Positions 1 through 40,860 of a stretch of DNA of 64,000 bases are shown piece by piece; position 1 is the first letter of the stretch, and each line of letters begins with the position of its first letter. Under the pieces are notes generated by a model. The model was not told the origin of the DNA. It made no database searches and worked only from the letters and a program-made list of their open reading frames with translations. The position numbers and the translations under genes are program-made. The DNA lies in NCBI RefSeq assembly GCF_034702125.1, contig NC_085865.1, positions 23,411,567 to 23,475,566 on the forward strand, given 5' to 3'. This stretch comes from Engraulis encrasicolus. Lineage: Eukaryota > Chordata > Actinopteri > Clupeiformes > Engraulidae.

Positions 1-374
1 TATGCTGGTCCTTGAAAATGGGCTGCCTATTTGATCTTTACATGAAAGTTAAATAAGTAATGAACAAATATTTTCGAGTGTGGTTCAAGTACAGTCATTT
101 TTGCAGCTAAAAATGGCTATTTTTGGAAATTCAAAATGGCGGACCATGGAGAAGATCCCCCTTTTCATGTATGAAAAGTGCAATTTTTCCAGTCATAATG
201 AATACTTAGAATTTGATGGTGGTGGTAAGTGTTCATGAAAAAGGTAACATTAGTGAATGGGCAGCATGAATTCTGGAAATAAACAACTAACATTCTCACA
301 CAGTGTCTCTTTAAGTAACAGATGAGCACTTGGTGATGACCTGCCTGTGCTGTGTCCCCCCTATACTTCTCCAG

Positions 375-14948
<14,574 letters not shown>

Positions 14949-16440
14949 GGAGCGCAGCCCAGCCGAGGGGAGACCGAGAGCCGGGGCCTGGAGGGGAGGC
15001 AGAGGCAACGGCAAAGGCAAAGGCCTGCTCTCTGACTCAGAGAGGACATCTGGACCTGCGAGCTCCCCTTATCCTCTGACATTACACTTCCTTTCCCTCC
15101 TCTACTGTTGGTGCTGCTGCTGCTGCTGGTTCTGCTGCTTCAGTTGCTTCAAGCCCTGTCTGAATCCAGAATCTTCACGTGTTCACTATCCAGTAGCCTG
15201 ATAATCATCGACTTTCTAATCTGTTCGAGACTTGGTCTGACCAATAGCATAACAATGAACATTTCCCAAACGGCATGGTCCACCCGCCTCCCTAGGTTTG
15301 CTGCTGATTGATTGTTTTCCTGCAAAGTGGGTGGAGTTCCCGATTTTTCGGGAGATCAGAAACGATATTTACATTGCTCTTGGCCTGAATAGAAGCAACG
15401 TCAAATGTGTTGCATCACTAGGAGGGTGTGGCCTGGCTACTATCCAGTGCTCTATGTAGGAAACTGAACTTTTTAACTCACACCTACTATGCACAATGTA
15501 GACAATAAGTGCAAATGAGTGGGATGTGTGGGCACATCCCTTTTGTAGAGGAGTTTCTGAGACAAGACAATTTCTCAAAGACTGTCCCATTGCGAGACTT
15601 GCGTACTCTAGTGTGTGTTGCGTTGCGCCGCACCGCACCACACCACAGACTTCTAAGATTGCTTTGAACTGCTCATGCCAAGGATATGTCTCTGATCTCT
15701 CTGTCTGCACAGTTGGGTCGGGTTGAGATGGGTTGTGTTTGGATTAGCCTAGCAAGTGTGTAAGCTGCGAGACAGAGACAGAGAGAGAGAGAGAGACCCA
15801 TGAGTGCAAGAAAGCAAATGAGTCAGACGCTCGTGTATAGCTTTGCTGATTAGCACTTTATTGAAATCAATCAACTTGTTTTTTTTTCTACCAATGCGCT
15901 TTTTGATGAAGAGAATTTGAATAGTGCAATAGTTTTATTGTATTGAGACTGCTCTTGCCAAGGAGGTGTTATTTTCTATGCCTCTGAATACTTGATGAAA
16001 CAGTAGAAAAGGCTTTTCATTGCACAACATTGCTTGATCAGGACGTTATTTCCCCTGGACTGTCCCACCGGGCATATCTGATGATGATGAAAACGATTCC
16101 ATAAAAGAAATTGATTGATTCAAGTCTTTTATTTTTCATGAAAACTGTAATTACTTACTGTCTTATGTGAATATTAAAACACACATACTATATACAATAC
16201 AAACCCATTTGCCATTTTCAGTGGTCTAAAAAAAGTTGGTAACAATATTATGCATCTCTAAGCCTGACCCTGATGTATCTTTCTTGAAAGGAACACTCTG
16301 CTACTTTTGGTACCAGGTGTTTTAATTTGAGCAGAGGGTTGAATGTTTGAATGTTCAGTAGCTGGCACTTGTGAGCGCATGAGTGTTGATTTCGCACAAG
16401 CTATCAAACAACAAACAACAGTCATTCACTATATAATAAT

Positions 16441-16720
16441 TAGAGATGCACCGGATCCTGATTTTTAGGATCCTGCCGGATACCGGATCCACTGATTAAG
16501 ATCCTGCCGGATCCGGAACCGGATACCGGATCCTACGAAAGGGCTGAAACACATAGCCTACTCACACATGTGGGCCCTTTTTATTACGTTGGCTCAAACT
16601 ATTTTGACTTAAAAGCCTCGGCTACCCGATCCTGGATCCTGGAACCGGATCCGGATAGTCTGAAAATACCCTATTATCCTGCCGGATCCGGAACCGGATC
16701 TTGGATCCTGTACATTTCTA
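16441..16720. mobile_element. GGATCC-rich hAT-type element with 8-bp duplication
   Basis: Starts TAGAGATGCACCGGATCC and ends TACATTTCTA, flanked by ATAATAAT (16433-16440 and 16721-16728). The inside is dominated by CCGGATCCGGAACCGGATAC-like units. Related copies are at 54372-54799 and 56096-56508. Confidence 0.88.
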
Positions 16721-17225
16721 ATAATAATGTGATTCAACCATTTATAGACCAAAGCAGAACATCTCCTAACCCTGCAAATGTTGCAAAAGTGTGCCTTTAA
16801 AACGACACGACAACATCTGTGGAAATCAGATCATTCCACACCTGCCCTTGAGTTAAATGGTTGACTTTTACCATTCTCCCGCACCTCAAGCCATTCTCAG
16901 AGTCTTGCAATGAAAATTCTACCTTCAAGCTAGCATATAGTGTAATATAGAATAATAAATAAGAACAGTAGAAGGGTGAAACTCAATTATTTAAGTCAAG
17001 GGGGAGGTGGAAAAGTAGCTGATTTCCAGAAATGGTGCAGTGCAGTGTCGATCTAACTTTTAACGTACATAAGGTCACAAGTGGTGTACTGTACCTGCTA
17101 AGCTGTCAAGTAACCTCAGATGGTGGCATAGGTGACATTTCTTTTACGGTCCTCTGTAGCTGGGTGAGGTTTATTAAAGGGAAAATGCCTGATACCACTG
17201 GTAAAAGCGCTTCACACACAAACCC

Positions 17226-17361
<136 letters not shown>

Positions 17362-18045
17362 GTTTTAAAGTTCTATGTATTTTTTCATTATATTGTAAGG
17401 ATTTGTAAAAATTCACCAATTTTTCTAATTCAGGATGTCATATAAAAAAAGTCCTGAGGGCTTTGTTCAAAAGTTAGAATACCTTAATTTCCCCCTTTCC
17501 CACATTATTTCATGCCCCATGATTCTAAAATAGAGACTGTAGTTTTGAAAAAAATATAGTTCCAACAGCAAAGCTCTTCAGTTTCAGTTTCAGGATGCGA
17601 GTCAAAAAATGCAAAATCCACTTAGTCTCTATTCTCTCTCTCAGTGATTACACCACCCAGAGAGTCTACATAAATGCCACACACTAAGTAACACAGGTCC
17701 ATTGTCAGAGCAGCTGTTTCCCCTGTTTTCTCGAAGTAAAGCTGCAGAATGCATGGGTGTTCAGTTCCATCTTTTGAAAAGCGCCATGTGGCTTTGTGGA
17801 CCACCTGCAGCCATTTCCTCGCTGTCTGTCAACCTGTGCGGCAGCTCCTGGGAGACCGCCGGGGCGTTTTGATGGACCCAGCTGCGGCAATTGCTGAACT
17901 TCCTGTTGAAGACGAAACCGCTGGGATGTCAATCAAAAGTTGGTAGAGGTTGCTCTGGGAGTCCCTGTTCTGTCTTTCTTGCCTCCACTGCATCTCTCAA
18001 CTGCTTTTATGTCTTTTTCTCTTGGTCTCTGTTTTTTTTTTTCCC

Positions 18046-30326
<12,281 letters not shown>

Positions 30327-30539
30327 CTGAAAGTACAGATAAGGAGTCAGACATGCATGTATGGAATGCTGGAATGCTATGATGCAGATATAGTATATTT
30401 CATGGCCATAAATATTACGATCATGATGACTTGACTGTTTCATTCCACCATTGTAAATCAGAGGTACTTGGCAAAGCTACCATATGTAATCTAAACCGAA
30501 GAGGCTAGAGCGGAGCTCCCATTTCATGACACACAGCCA

Positions 30540-30649
30540 GACAGACAGACACACACGCACACGCACATACATGTACACACACACACACAGACGCACACAC
30601 TTGCCCACACACACACACATGCCCACACACACACACACACACACACACG

Positions 30650-30683
<34 letters not shown>
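30540..30683 (+). repeat. (CA)n compound microsatellite
   Basis: CA repeats are interrupted by CAGACG, CATGCC and CGCACG units. Confidence 0.93.
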
Positions 30684-30685
<2 letters not shown>

Positions 30686-31530
30686 CACCACTTGTCGTTT
30701 ACTGTATGCCTCAGTAGTAACAGGTGCTTGACTAGGGCCTGATGATGACTGGCCTACACTAGCTCCTTACTCCACAGGGTTCATACATAGGATAATCGGC
30801 TGTTTTAATTCAACACTGTTCTGAGCATTTTAGTCACATTCAATATGTTGGGTTATTTTAGTGTTGAATGTTCAATTCAATCTCATTCTCTTTTAGGACA
30901 TAAATAGGTGTACATTGTTTATTCAGCACTCAGAGATCAAAGGTAAAGGGACCATATGTGTGCCGGCCCCGAACATTTGTGTTAATTTCAGAGTGGGCCG
31001 CAAGTTGGAAAAGGTTGGGAACCCCTGGTCTATCGCGTTTGTGCATGAAAAGCCTTTGCGTCTTGACTCGTGCTCCACAACGCCCTGTGACACAAAGTAC
31101 AGTGCATTGTGAGAGTATACACGGGTTCTAAATTTTGACTGCACGGAACTAGCTGCGCACAACTCAACCTCTGATTGTTGGGAACCGCTGTTGGTCAAAA
31201 AATTAGCTCACATGGTTGTTGCCAGTGTCTTGCCCCTCCTCACAACATCGTGTTTACAAACACGGTGAAACCATCCATAAACCATTATGCTGACTATAAG
31301 CAAATAGTCATGCATATCTCTACTACTGGCAATGCCTCTTGCTCCTCATTCAAACTACGTCATTCATACTTCATACCATATAGCATATAAGATGGAATGA
31401 CCTTATTGAATTTGTTCGCTGAATGTCCCTAAAGCACCCCTGGATATTATTATTACCCTCCCTTAAATATCCTCTCTCTTTTGGATGTTGAATCTTGTGC
31501 ATTTGCAGGGAACTGCTAATTTCCTACGGA
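30684..31530. other. Non-coding interval upstream of known tecr exons
   Basis: No exon recognised. It contains a fragment GTTGGAAAAGGTTGGGAACC near 31008, resembling the terminal part of a hAT-like dispersed repeat, and a related TTGTTGGGAACC-like end near 31177. Otherwise nothing is seen. Confidence 0.5.
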
Positions 31531-31539
31531 ATGAATGAA

Positions 31540-32480
31540 CGAACAAACAAATGAATGGATGAATGATTCTTTAATGACCACAAAACAAGGTGGAATTGTT
31601 TCAGTACATACAACATTGTACAGGTTCCAACATACATCTGACAGAAACACTAGAGACACAAACTGTTATACACAGATCAGTGATTATGAAAAACATTTAG
31701 TGTATGACAGTCAAACATACAGACAGCAAACATTTTCCAGACTCCGTGGCCAAGCTTTTTATCTGCAGGAACTCACGAGGTTTATGGCAGTTGGAATGAA
31801 ACTGATTTTGAAACAGGTTGTTTTGTTGTGCCTTCCAGAGGACAGAAGCTGAAATGTATATTGTGCAATGTGAGTGCGGCCTGAGACGATTTTGCAGGTT
31901 CTGCATGCTCTCCTTTTGTGATGTAGTGACTCCAAGGATGGGAGAGGATAACCAATTGTAGATGCCATGTAGTTTCTTACAGGAGAGTGTAGACAGACAG
32001 ACCATGATGGATGAGATGTGCATACTTTCAACAAACGGCTGTGTGAAAACGAAACAGGAGATTAGGTCTTACTCTGAACCTCTTGAGCTGTCGGAGATGG
32101 AGAAGCTTTTGCTGGGCTTTCTTATGGATGTAGGCTGCGTTCATTTTCCATTTTAGGAGTTTGGATGCCTCAGAGATGGAGTCGGGTTCACCTTGGATGT
32201 ACACAGGAATTCTGGGCGATGGATGGCGTCTGTGGTCAACAATGAGCTCCATTGGTTTTGATGTATTGAGTAGAAGGTTCTCTGTTCTCCACGTTACTGT
32301 TTTGTTGAACTGTGAGCGGTATTCAGATCCTTGGTTGATGCTGGTGTGTCTTATGGTGGTTGAGTCATCTGCACGCTTGTTCATGTTGACAAATATACGT
32401 ATAGTATGTTTTGAGCTGGTTAGTGAAGAGGAAGAACCGTCTGTACTGAGGGACAGGGAGGATATTGTGTACTCTTCCCC
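31540..32480 (-). mobile_element. Decayed LINE 3' end (reverse transcriptase C-terminal region)
   Basis: On the minus strand, 32384-32028 reads LLLNTSKPMELIVDHRRHPS and later YIHKKAQQKLLHLRQLKRFR. This is typical of the reverse-transcriptase end of fish L2/Rex-type non-LTR elements. A second frame (32023-31697) reads KKLHGIYNWLSSPILG, so the ORF is frameshifted. It is 5'-truncated and non-functional. Confidence 0.75.
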
Positions 32481-33915
32481 ATGAAATGATCAAACTGTAA
32501 TACCCTGTAGGAAAACAAAGGTTTAAAATGGCATACTATACGTACGTAGCACAAGTAACACCCCTTTACAAAATGCAATTGCAAATCGAAAGCTCACCTC
32601 GATGTTTCAACCAAATGTTGGCTATACTGTCATGAAAATGTAATAGACATTTTTGTGTACCCTTAATGATCCAAGTGTCCTGACAGGTTTTTTTTTTTTA
32701 CAAGGTGGCATCTACCTTAAAAATGTAACGAAATGATGGTTCACAATCAAAAAAGTAAGTAACCTATATAATGGTCAAACTTTTGAAAATTTAATTTGAT
32801 AACTTTTCACCATGCTTCCACAGTGTTAAAATGTACCATATATCCTCTAGTGCTTGTGGCTGTTTAAGGGCAACATAATTGTGCAGAGAGAGAGAGAGAG
32901 AGTCATTTCGTTCAATAGTCATTTCTTCAGTAATAATTGCATGCTTGTTCCCCACTGGACAGACTTGAGTGAAAAACAATGATTGTGTTGTGTCAGTCTG
33001 TGAAATGCAGTTTAAAAATCCTGTAGACTCTGAGTGAAGGCTCCAGAAGTGTATACCTCTAAATCCTATCTGTCCTCTTCTTGTCAAGGCCCAGCCGTGT
33101 CAGACTGTTTGGCAGTCTGTTTATCCCCCTCTAGTATATCCATCCCTCTCCCCTCTCTTGGAGACTCATTCCTGCTCAGGCCTGTCACAACCAGCCAAGC
33201 AAACTAGGCAATTGCCTAGTGCAAGGAGGCCCTCTGGCAATGCCAGGTTATATACTGTTTTGTATTCAAATGACAGGAAAAACAACTTTGTGATTGAAGC
33301 GAAACCTCCCTAAACAGTCCAATAGTTTGCCGAGAAAAACGAGCCCCCAAGTCCCTCTTTGCCAAAGGCTCTCTAACACCTTGAGACAGCCCTACCTTTT
33401 TATCCCCCTCTAGTATGTGCATCCATCTCTCCTCTCTTGGCCCCACCTCCTTAGCTTACATCCTCCTGTTCCATCCATTCATTCATGTCCCCACACATAC
33501 ACAGGCTCAGCATGAGAGGTGTGTGACTGCCGAGGCAAGACTAGCCCTCTAATCCTCTTACATAGTCAGTCACGACCCTTACAAGGAGGAGGCGGAGTAG
33601 TCACTTCAAGCATCAGCTGCCACTCAAGACTGGTATTGATCAGAGCGGAGTTGGAGGAGGATTAGGAGGAGGAGGAGGAGAAGAAGGAGGGGAGGAGGAG
33701 GAGGAGTAGGAAGGGGAGGAAGGGGAAGGTCCTCGGCTCTGCCTGCCAGCTGGTCGTCCATGACACGTCCGGCTGTTCCTCAGCACGCTGAAGGATTTGT
33801 TTATTTCCCTGCCCATTAGCTGTCACTCAGTCTTCCCCCTACAGAGCCTCCCTCCCACCCTTCCATTGTATTGATATCCACTGAGGGCCAATCATTGAGC
33901 TCCTCAATCAGGGAA
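32481..33915. other. Non-coding interval, GGA-rich at 33650-33730
   Basis: No gene recognised. A (GGA)n-like purine run occurs at about 33652-33728. Two segments with ATCCCCCTCTAGTATNTNCAT (33123, 33400) show a local duplication of about 280 bp spacing. Confidence 0.5.
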
Positions 33916-34065
33916 GCTGGTAAGGGGCTGACAAAGGGATCAGTTGCCCCGGGCCCAAGGAGAGAGGGACCCCAGAAATTGGCTTTTCATTACATTGTAT
34001 TAGATGGGGGCCCTTTCTGATGACTGCCCTGGGCCCAGCAAAAGCTGTCAGCGCCCCTGTCCTCA
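33916..34065. repeat. Dispersed GGGCCC-type repeat, copy 1
   Basis: Contains GGGGCTGACAAAGGGATCAG, TTGCCCCGGGCCCAAGGAGA and CTGTCAGCGCCCCTG. The ends are complementary (GGGGCTGACA, TGTCAGCGCCCC). Similar copies are at 42372, 44735 and 60741, with a partial one near 35920. Confidence 0.7.
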
Positions 34066-36480
34066 GTGCTTGCTTTTTGTCTTGCATCTCGCTTGCAGAC
34101 GACTAGAGGATACTATCCAGCTGTGATGCAGCTCTTTTTTTAATCTTAATTAATTAGATCATGTCAAGCGGTGTGATCTACAGCACATGCATGCCACGAA
34201 AAAGAAGGAGAAGGAGAAGAAGAAGAAAAGGTGGAGGAGGAGGAGGAGGAGGAGCGGAGGAGAGGAAGATGGTCAGGGTAGTAATTTGCCCTGAAAGCAC
34301 TCAGTGGAGCGTGCTGCTCAGCAGAGCTGTCACCCCTTTAAATTGCTCTTTTTACTGGACGCCGTAATAACCCCCTAATGGATACCTGAAGATTTGCTGA
34401 ATGCACAGCACCCGGCCGGGCCGGCACAGAGAAATACCCACAATGTGGACAATACAGTATGGCCATATATGCACTCTCTGCTCCCGCATTCAAAGGTTCT
34501 GGAAACCATATTCTTGAACCCCTGGCACTGTCCTATTTGCCGAATGCCAGGCCCGTCTGAGAAATACCATGTGGACAAGATGAAACACTCAATCCCCTAC
34601 TCTCCAATCTCATTTAAAAACCATCTCTTGAACCTTTGGCACCGTCCACCATACCTGCCCTGTGTGCCATGCTGCCGTGCTGTGCACTCTAATTGCGATC
34701 CTGCTTACACAAACAGCATCTTGGCCAAAGGGCTCATTAATCCGTTTCCGTCTGCTTATCATAATGAAGGTCAGTGAACTCAGAAGGTTTCACTTTTTAA
34801 TCATTCGTGTCATGGACCCGCATCGACGCTCACCATGTCACTTGCTATGGCCCTTGCGATACGACTGATGTTTCAAAGAGATTAAGAGGGCCTTTATTCT
34901 ACCTGCTAATTATTCGTGTCACTGAATGTGCCCTTGTGTGATGCTACTAGTGGTTTGTTAAGAGTGAGGTTAAGAGGGTCTTCGTTCTACCTGATGATCA
35001 GACGATGATCAGGCATGGGGGGGTTGTTGGAAGTCTACACATGCTGCTGTGACACGGTGGCCTTTGCTCCATACAATAGGTTCAAAAGCCGTTTTGTCCC
35101 AGCTGCAATTACTTTGCTAAACAATGTAAAATAAATGTATTTGTAAAAATGCTCTTTGCACTTTAGCTGCACCAGGAGTGTGGTGTCACTTCTGCCATGG
35201 TGCCCCACCCCCCCTCCACCGTGTATATGTTGTATGTGTATTCTTTCAGTCAAATGTCAAACATTTTTATTTATTTCCTTGTGAAGCCTACATGTGTTTT
35301 TTAGACTCCATGTTTATGTGTCATGTGTCTTGTGGTTCTGATGTAAGGACAGCCATCTTCTCTTTTATACTGCAAACCCAGTTTACCTTCGGGTACCAAT
35401 AAAGTTGAACTGAACTGAACTGAACTGATACTGGAAGTCCTTAATGTAATTTGATGAAAATGATCTCAGCTTTATCCTCGTTACTGTGCTACTAGGGGTG
35501 TGTAAAATACGTCATCTGATACAATGGCCTTGGATCTTGTCTAATAAGCATTCCTACATAATAATGTCATTTGCTGCACATTACCTCTAGTTTTTATCTT
35601 TATTGTTTGGATAAAGCCCCCCTGCATAATACCTATTCCACTTCAAGCACATTTGATGTGATGACATTTTGGTCCTAGATCGTCATTAGCTTATTTTGCG
35701 AGTCCTTTATCTTTTCCCTGGATTTTAACATAGTTACTCTACTTTACATGTAGACCTAGTGCAAAATTAAAAATGGGATGGAACTCCTTTAGTGGCCAGA
35801 GGCATAATGCGCTTCAATCCTGTTGGAGCTGAGTTTACTGTAACTGAAGTTCTGAGCAATTGTTATGCCACACAGAGACTACCACCATAGTAAATCCCAA
35901 ATACATACAGTAGGCACTCTCAGGGCCGCTGACAGCGTTTTCTGGGCCCAGGACAAAGTCATCTGAAAGGCCCCCCCCTCTCATTATATAAGATGCAATG
36001 GGACCAAATTCTGGGTCCCTCTACTCCCTGGACTTGGTACCACAGACCTGCTTGCCCCCCCTTGCAGCAGGCCTGGACACTCTACATAGAGTACAATACA
36101 TTGTGCAAGCTGCTACGTTTTCAATAAACACAGTAGATATGCCCTCTTACTCCTATGAACATACACCATTTGGCACTACTCTACACTGCAGCTCAGCTTG
36201 GAGTCAACAGAAATGTTCGTAATTGTTTTATAGGCCTGTTGCTAAGTTGCATTCTGCTCTCTGCCATATAACAGCAGTGCACTGTGGGGTTAGCGCCAGC
36301 GCCCTGTCAGTGTGCCTTACTGTGATAACTGGAGTCTTTAGCTGTTCTATTATGTAAAAGGCACCTCTTTGCAAATGCATGCATTTTAATATAGACCAAC
36401 GCTTGGTAATATCACAGAGAGGAACTGAGATCAAGCCTCTGAGGTTATCGTTAATCATAGCTGATGAAAGAGAGATGGAG
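34066..36480. other. Non-coding interval between repeats
   Basis: No coding exon recognised. It contains an AAGGAG/GGAGGA purine run (34200-34265), a TAATTAATTAG motif near 34147-34157, a GAACTGAACTGAACTGAACT run at 35407 and a partial GGGCCC repeat (about 35920-36080). Confidence 0.5.
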
Positions 36481-36489
36481 ATGGTGTTG

Positions 36490-36554
36490 AGAAGAGAAGA
36501 GAAGAGAAGAGAAGAGAAGAGAAGAGAAGAGAAGAAGAGAAAAGACAGAGGGAG

Positions 36555-36645
<91 letters not shown>
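36490..36645 (+). repeat. (GAGAA)n(GA)n microsatellite
   Basis: GAGAA units run into about 86 bp of GA. Confidence 0.96.
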
Positions 36646-36647
<2 letters not shown>

Positions 36648-36729
36648 AAGGAACGAGAGAGGGTTGTTGAGACAGGGAAAGAGTGAGAGAGAGAGAGAAA
36701 GTGCTTCCGTATCCCCTATGTAGACAAAG

Positions 36730-38545
36730 GCCCAGACAGTAAATCAGGTCTTTTTTGCCAGCTGGCCAAAGTCATCAATAAAAAGCACTCAGCTGATTTC
36801 CGAGCGCTCCCGTTTGACAGCTCGCCCTAAATCTGCCCCGAGTTACCCCCCGGCACAGTAAATACACATGTAATGATGAAGGATGGACAGGGCCATAGCT
36901 TTCCGTAGTTCACAGCAAAAATGTCTCAGATAGACTCATTCACATTAAGCAGGTAGCCTTAAAACTTACTTCCCCTTTTCCGCAATGGCCGTTTTATCAC
37001 TGATACGTTACAGAACATTATCTGCCATTTGCACAGAAGTAAGTGGCAACAGAAAGCACAAACAGGTTGAATATGTGAACACTGCAGTTGGAACAATTTA
37101 ATTATGTAAAATTGCATTAATATTAAAGGACTTTACAAATGTACATATACTATAATTATCTACTGTCATATAATAGAATACCTTTACCATTTCATATTTA
37201 TTGATATTTTATATATTTACATCCATTTAATATTTAATATATTTTTTTAGTGGTACGTCATAAGAATTTCCTGTGCAAGCATGTAAGTCAACCACAGCGT
37301 GCCTGTGTGGTAAGCCCCTTTACATCTGGTGCTGAATTTCACTTAGCACATGTCAACAAGCAATAAACAGTAAGACCAATGCAAAATACAGGCCTCAGTC
37401 ACCGATTTCAATGGTTACTGAAAAACTTGTGAACTCACAAAAGTAGTTGTGCACGGGACAGTGGAGAATGGCCAAAAACAGCTTCGTTTGGCAGAATTGA
37501 GGTCAGCAATTGAGGTCAACAGGATGGTTTGAGATAAAGTTTCAGTAAGTTTTACGATGTTGACAAGTAGAATACCATTCGCCGTCATCAGAGAACATTG
37601 CTGGACTGGTAATCTGGCAAACAGGGCATTTTCCTGGTGGGCCGACAGTTCCCATGGACTGACAATGTTGTTTTTTGTTTGTTTGTTTTTAAGGGTTGTT
37701 CCACAAGTTAGTTGGGGTGGCCCATTTGTGCATCCTCAATAAACACAGTGTTCTGAGTCAAGCAGGATATCGTACAAAATGACTTGTATGTGTGAGGGGC
37801 CTGATTAAGCCAAAACAATACCTGGTTGTGTTTTGGTCTCAGTCCAGCCCTGGACATGTGGTTCCAGTGGGGAGCTACCAGAAGGCAGCTCTCTAACTCC
37901 TCTTGAGTTTCACACACTAATAATAAGATTTTAGCGCTTTCGTAATGAGGTCGACAGCAGACTGAAAAGATTTTTCAAAGTGTGAGCCAATACATTGTAA
38001 TCCCCTGCCACTTTTAACTTTTCAAATCACTCTGAATTGTCCCTACAGCATGTGTGTGTACTTGGATGACATGATAACACTTCATTGTAACACTTCACCT
38101 GAGGTAGTTTGAAGTATTACGGTTTGTATGGTGGCTCTTCCCTTGGCAATGGTACCATAACGTTTTTGGTCATATTGATGAAAGAGAAAACAATCCAAGA
38201 TAATTTCAAGACATTAAAAAAGGAATGAAAAGAGTATTGTTGCAAGAGCATTCAGCTGCTTTGACCAGCATTCAAAAAGTATCCACAACCTCCAAACTTT
38301 TAACTCAAGAAGAACTTGTGAAAAATGTGTACCTCTGATGAATTCCCTATTCAACAACAGGATAAAAAGTTGTAGTAGGCCTACTTCTACATTGTTATTC
38401 ATTTGACATTTCAGAAAATGCATTTTAAAAACTCAGCTAAATCACTGCACTGCTAATATGGCTTCAATAACTTGTCACATCAAATTCAAATGTTAATAGT
38501 AAGGTCTTACCTCAAAATATATAGTTCTGCTGCTCATCTTAATGT
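36730..38545. other. Non-coding interval, no element recognised
   Basis: No exon or repeat family recognised apart from AT-rich sequence at 37100-37260. Nothing supports a gene. Confidence 0.5.
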
Positions 38546-38639
38546 TTGAGTTTCTTCTTCTTCTGTGTCAGAGTTGTTAATCCTCCTAGCGTTCTCCCTT
38601 GGTCTGGTCTTGCCTTCCCAGCCCCAGACAGATTCACTG

Positions 38640-39005
38640 ATCATCTCCCATCCCACACTACCCCACACCTCTCCCTCCCTACCTCCCTCTCACACTCTCC
38701 CTCCCTCCCTCCCCTTCTCTCTTTCTCTCACTTTATGTATCGCACTGTTTCACAAATCACCTCCCCTCCCTCCCTCCCTCCCTCATCTAGAGCTTATCTT
38801 TCTCATTTTGCTTCTTCCTTCTCCTCCTCCTCCTCCTCCTCCTCCTCCTCACTCTCCTCTTTCTCCTCCTTCCTCTATTCTGAATCCATTATTCCATCCC
38901 TCATCTTCTCTGCTGCTAATGCCTGTCTTCATAATATCTCGAATATCTGATGACCTTTCCATGTCCATCACTACCATTCCCTACCATTTCTTTCAGTTCA
39001 CCACT

Positions 39006-39050
<45 letters not shown>

Positions 39051-39101
39051 CTCTCTCTCTCGCTCTCTCTCGCTCTCTCTCTGTCTCTATCTCTGTCTCT
39101 C

Positions 39102-39152
<51 letters not shown>
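38640..39152 (+). repeat. Pyrimidine-rich CCCT / CCT / (CT)n tract
   Basis: (CCCT)n near 38690-38780, (CTC)n at 38820-38850 and (CT)n with CGCT interruptions at 39009-39152. The long serine/leucine frames are artefacts. Confidence 0.92.
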
Positions 39153-39154
<2 letters not shown>

Positions 39155-39350
39155 AAATCTGACTCCGTCTCTGGGGACCTCTCACTCTGCTTGGTATATG
39201 GGAGCGGCGGGAAGCCCTCTGTTGGTCAAACCGCAAAAATAGAAAACAGCGACTGACTTATGGCCAGGAATCTGCTGTGATACACATAAAACATGCAGGG
39301 AGGCATGCCACAAGCCACAACACACTCACAGCACACACATACACATGCCT

Positions 39351-39495
<145 letters not shown>

Positions 39496-39599
39496 AATGC
39501 ATGCATATCATATGTACACACACAAATGCACGCACACACACACACGCACACACACACCTTTGACACACATACATTTGACACACATTGACTCACTGATAC

Positions 39600-40620
39600 A
39601 CACATTTGACCCCTTGCCAAGGCCACGCATGTTCTATCATCAGCAGAACTGGATCCATGTGGGAGCTTACAGCTGGTCTCTTGCCTTGCGAAGGCTAGAA
39701 AATCATGCACCACATAGCATTCAGCATGCATACAGTACGCTACCTCTCAAGCATTCTGACAGGCCAAAAGTCGCACTGCATTTTCTTCAAAGTTGCGAAG
39801 ACCGTAATGCATAATTTTACTTACACTTCAACATGAGTAGTATTTCCTATAGTGGGTCAGTGAAGCATGACTGTTTAATTATTTTTCAATTGGGTTTTCA
39901 GAGGTAGAGCAACACTGCCTCTTTTCGGTTTCACAACTTTATTTTTGGCCTGCTGATGTTTCGGCTTAATACCATAAAGAAGCAGTGCTGTGCTCTTCCT
40001 CTACAAACTGAAACCTATAATACTTTGAAAAGCACAACACACTGCAAGGTGTGCGGGCACTTGCGAATCAGTGAGATATGAGACCAGAGCTGTGGTATTG
40101 GACAACCAGGCACTACTGTTTTGCTGTGACATTACTTGTTATGTGAGTCGTGCATTATTGTCAGAGTGTTACTGTTAACTTCTATTCGCTGATTGGCTCT
40201 CGAAACGGGCGGAATATTGTATCCCTTATGCGCTGGAGGTCAAAGGAATTGAGTGGAGAGCATGAACCCTCATGCCTCTGACAGTAAAAGATAGACTGTT
40301 AAGCCCACTCTCCAAATACACAACATTCATTGTATCCTGTGCATTCTAAATGGTCCATGACCCCATAACCACTGTCCAAAATTAATTTAACACTATTTTT
40401 TAAATAGCCTATTTGCAAAGTAACAGTGGACATCAAAATAACAATATGTGTGACACGTTAGGAGACAGCACCAACAAATTGTTTCTCGTGGCCTATGATT
40501 TTAATTAGCTGTACCTTGAACTGTAGGCTAATTTTTTTCATGTGGAAATAAACTGCTAAAAATATTGCACACTTTAAACATGACGTAAACTACCGTATTA
40601 GTAAACCTTTAACATTTTAT
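39600..40620. other. Non-coding interval
   Basis: No gene or known element seen. Confidence 0.5.
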
Positions 40621-40624
40621 TATA

Positions 40625-40860
40625 AGTCACTCATGGGTAAGCAGTTAGGGCATCAGACTTGTAGCCCAAAGGTTGCCGGTACGACTCCCGATCGGCCAGG
40701 TTGGTGGGGGGAGTAATTAACCAGTGCTCTCCCCCATCCTCCTCCATGACTGAGGTACCCTGAGCATGGTACCATCTCGTGGCACTGCTCCCTTTTGGGC
40801 GCCAATGGGGGCTCCCCCTTGCACTTGGGATTTGGAGTTTCCCAGTTGGGCTTTCACTTC
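40625..40860 (+). repeat. tRNA-derived SINE, family 2
   Basis: TGGGTAAGCAGTTAGGGCAT resembles an A box region and GGTTGCCGGTACGACTCCC a B box. A body with CTCCATGACTGAGGTACCCT follows. Confidence 0.65.
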
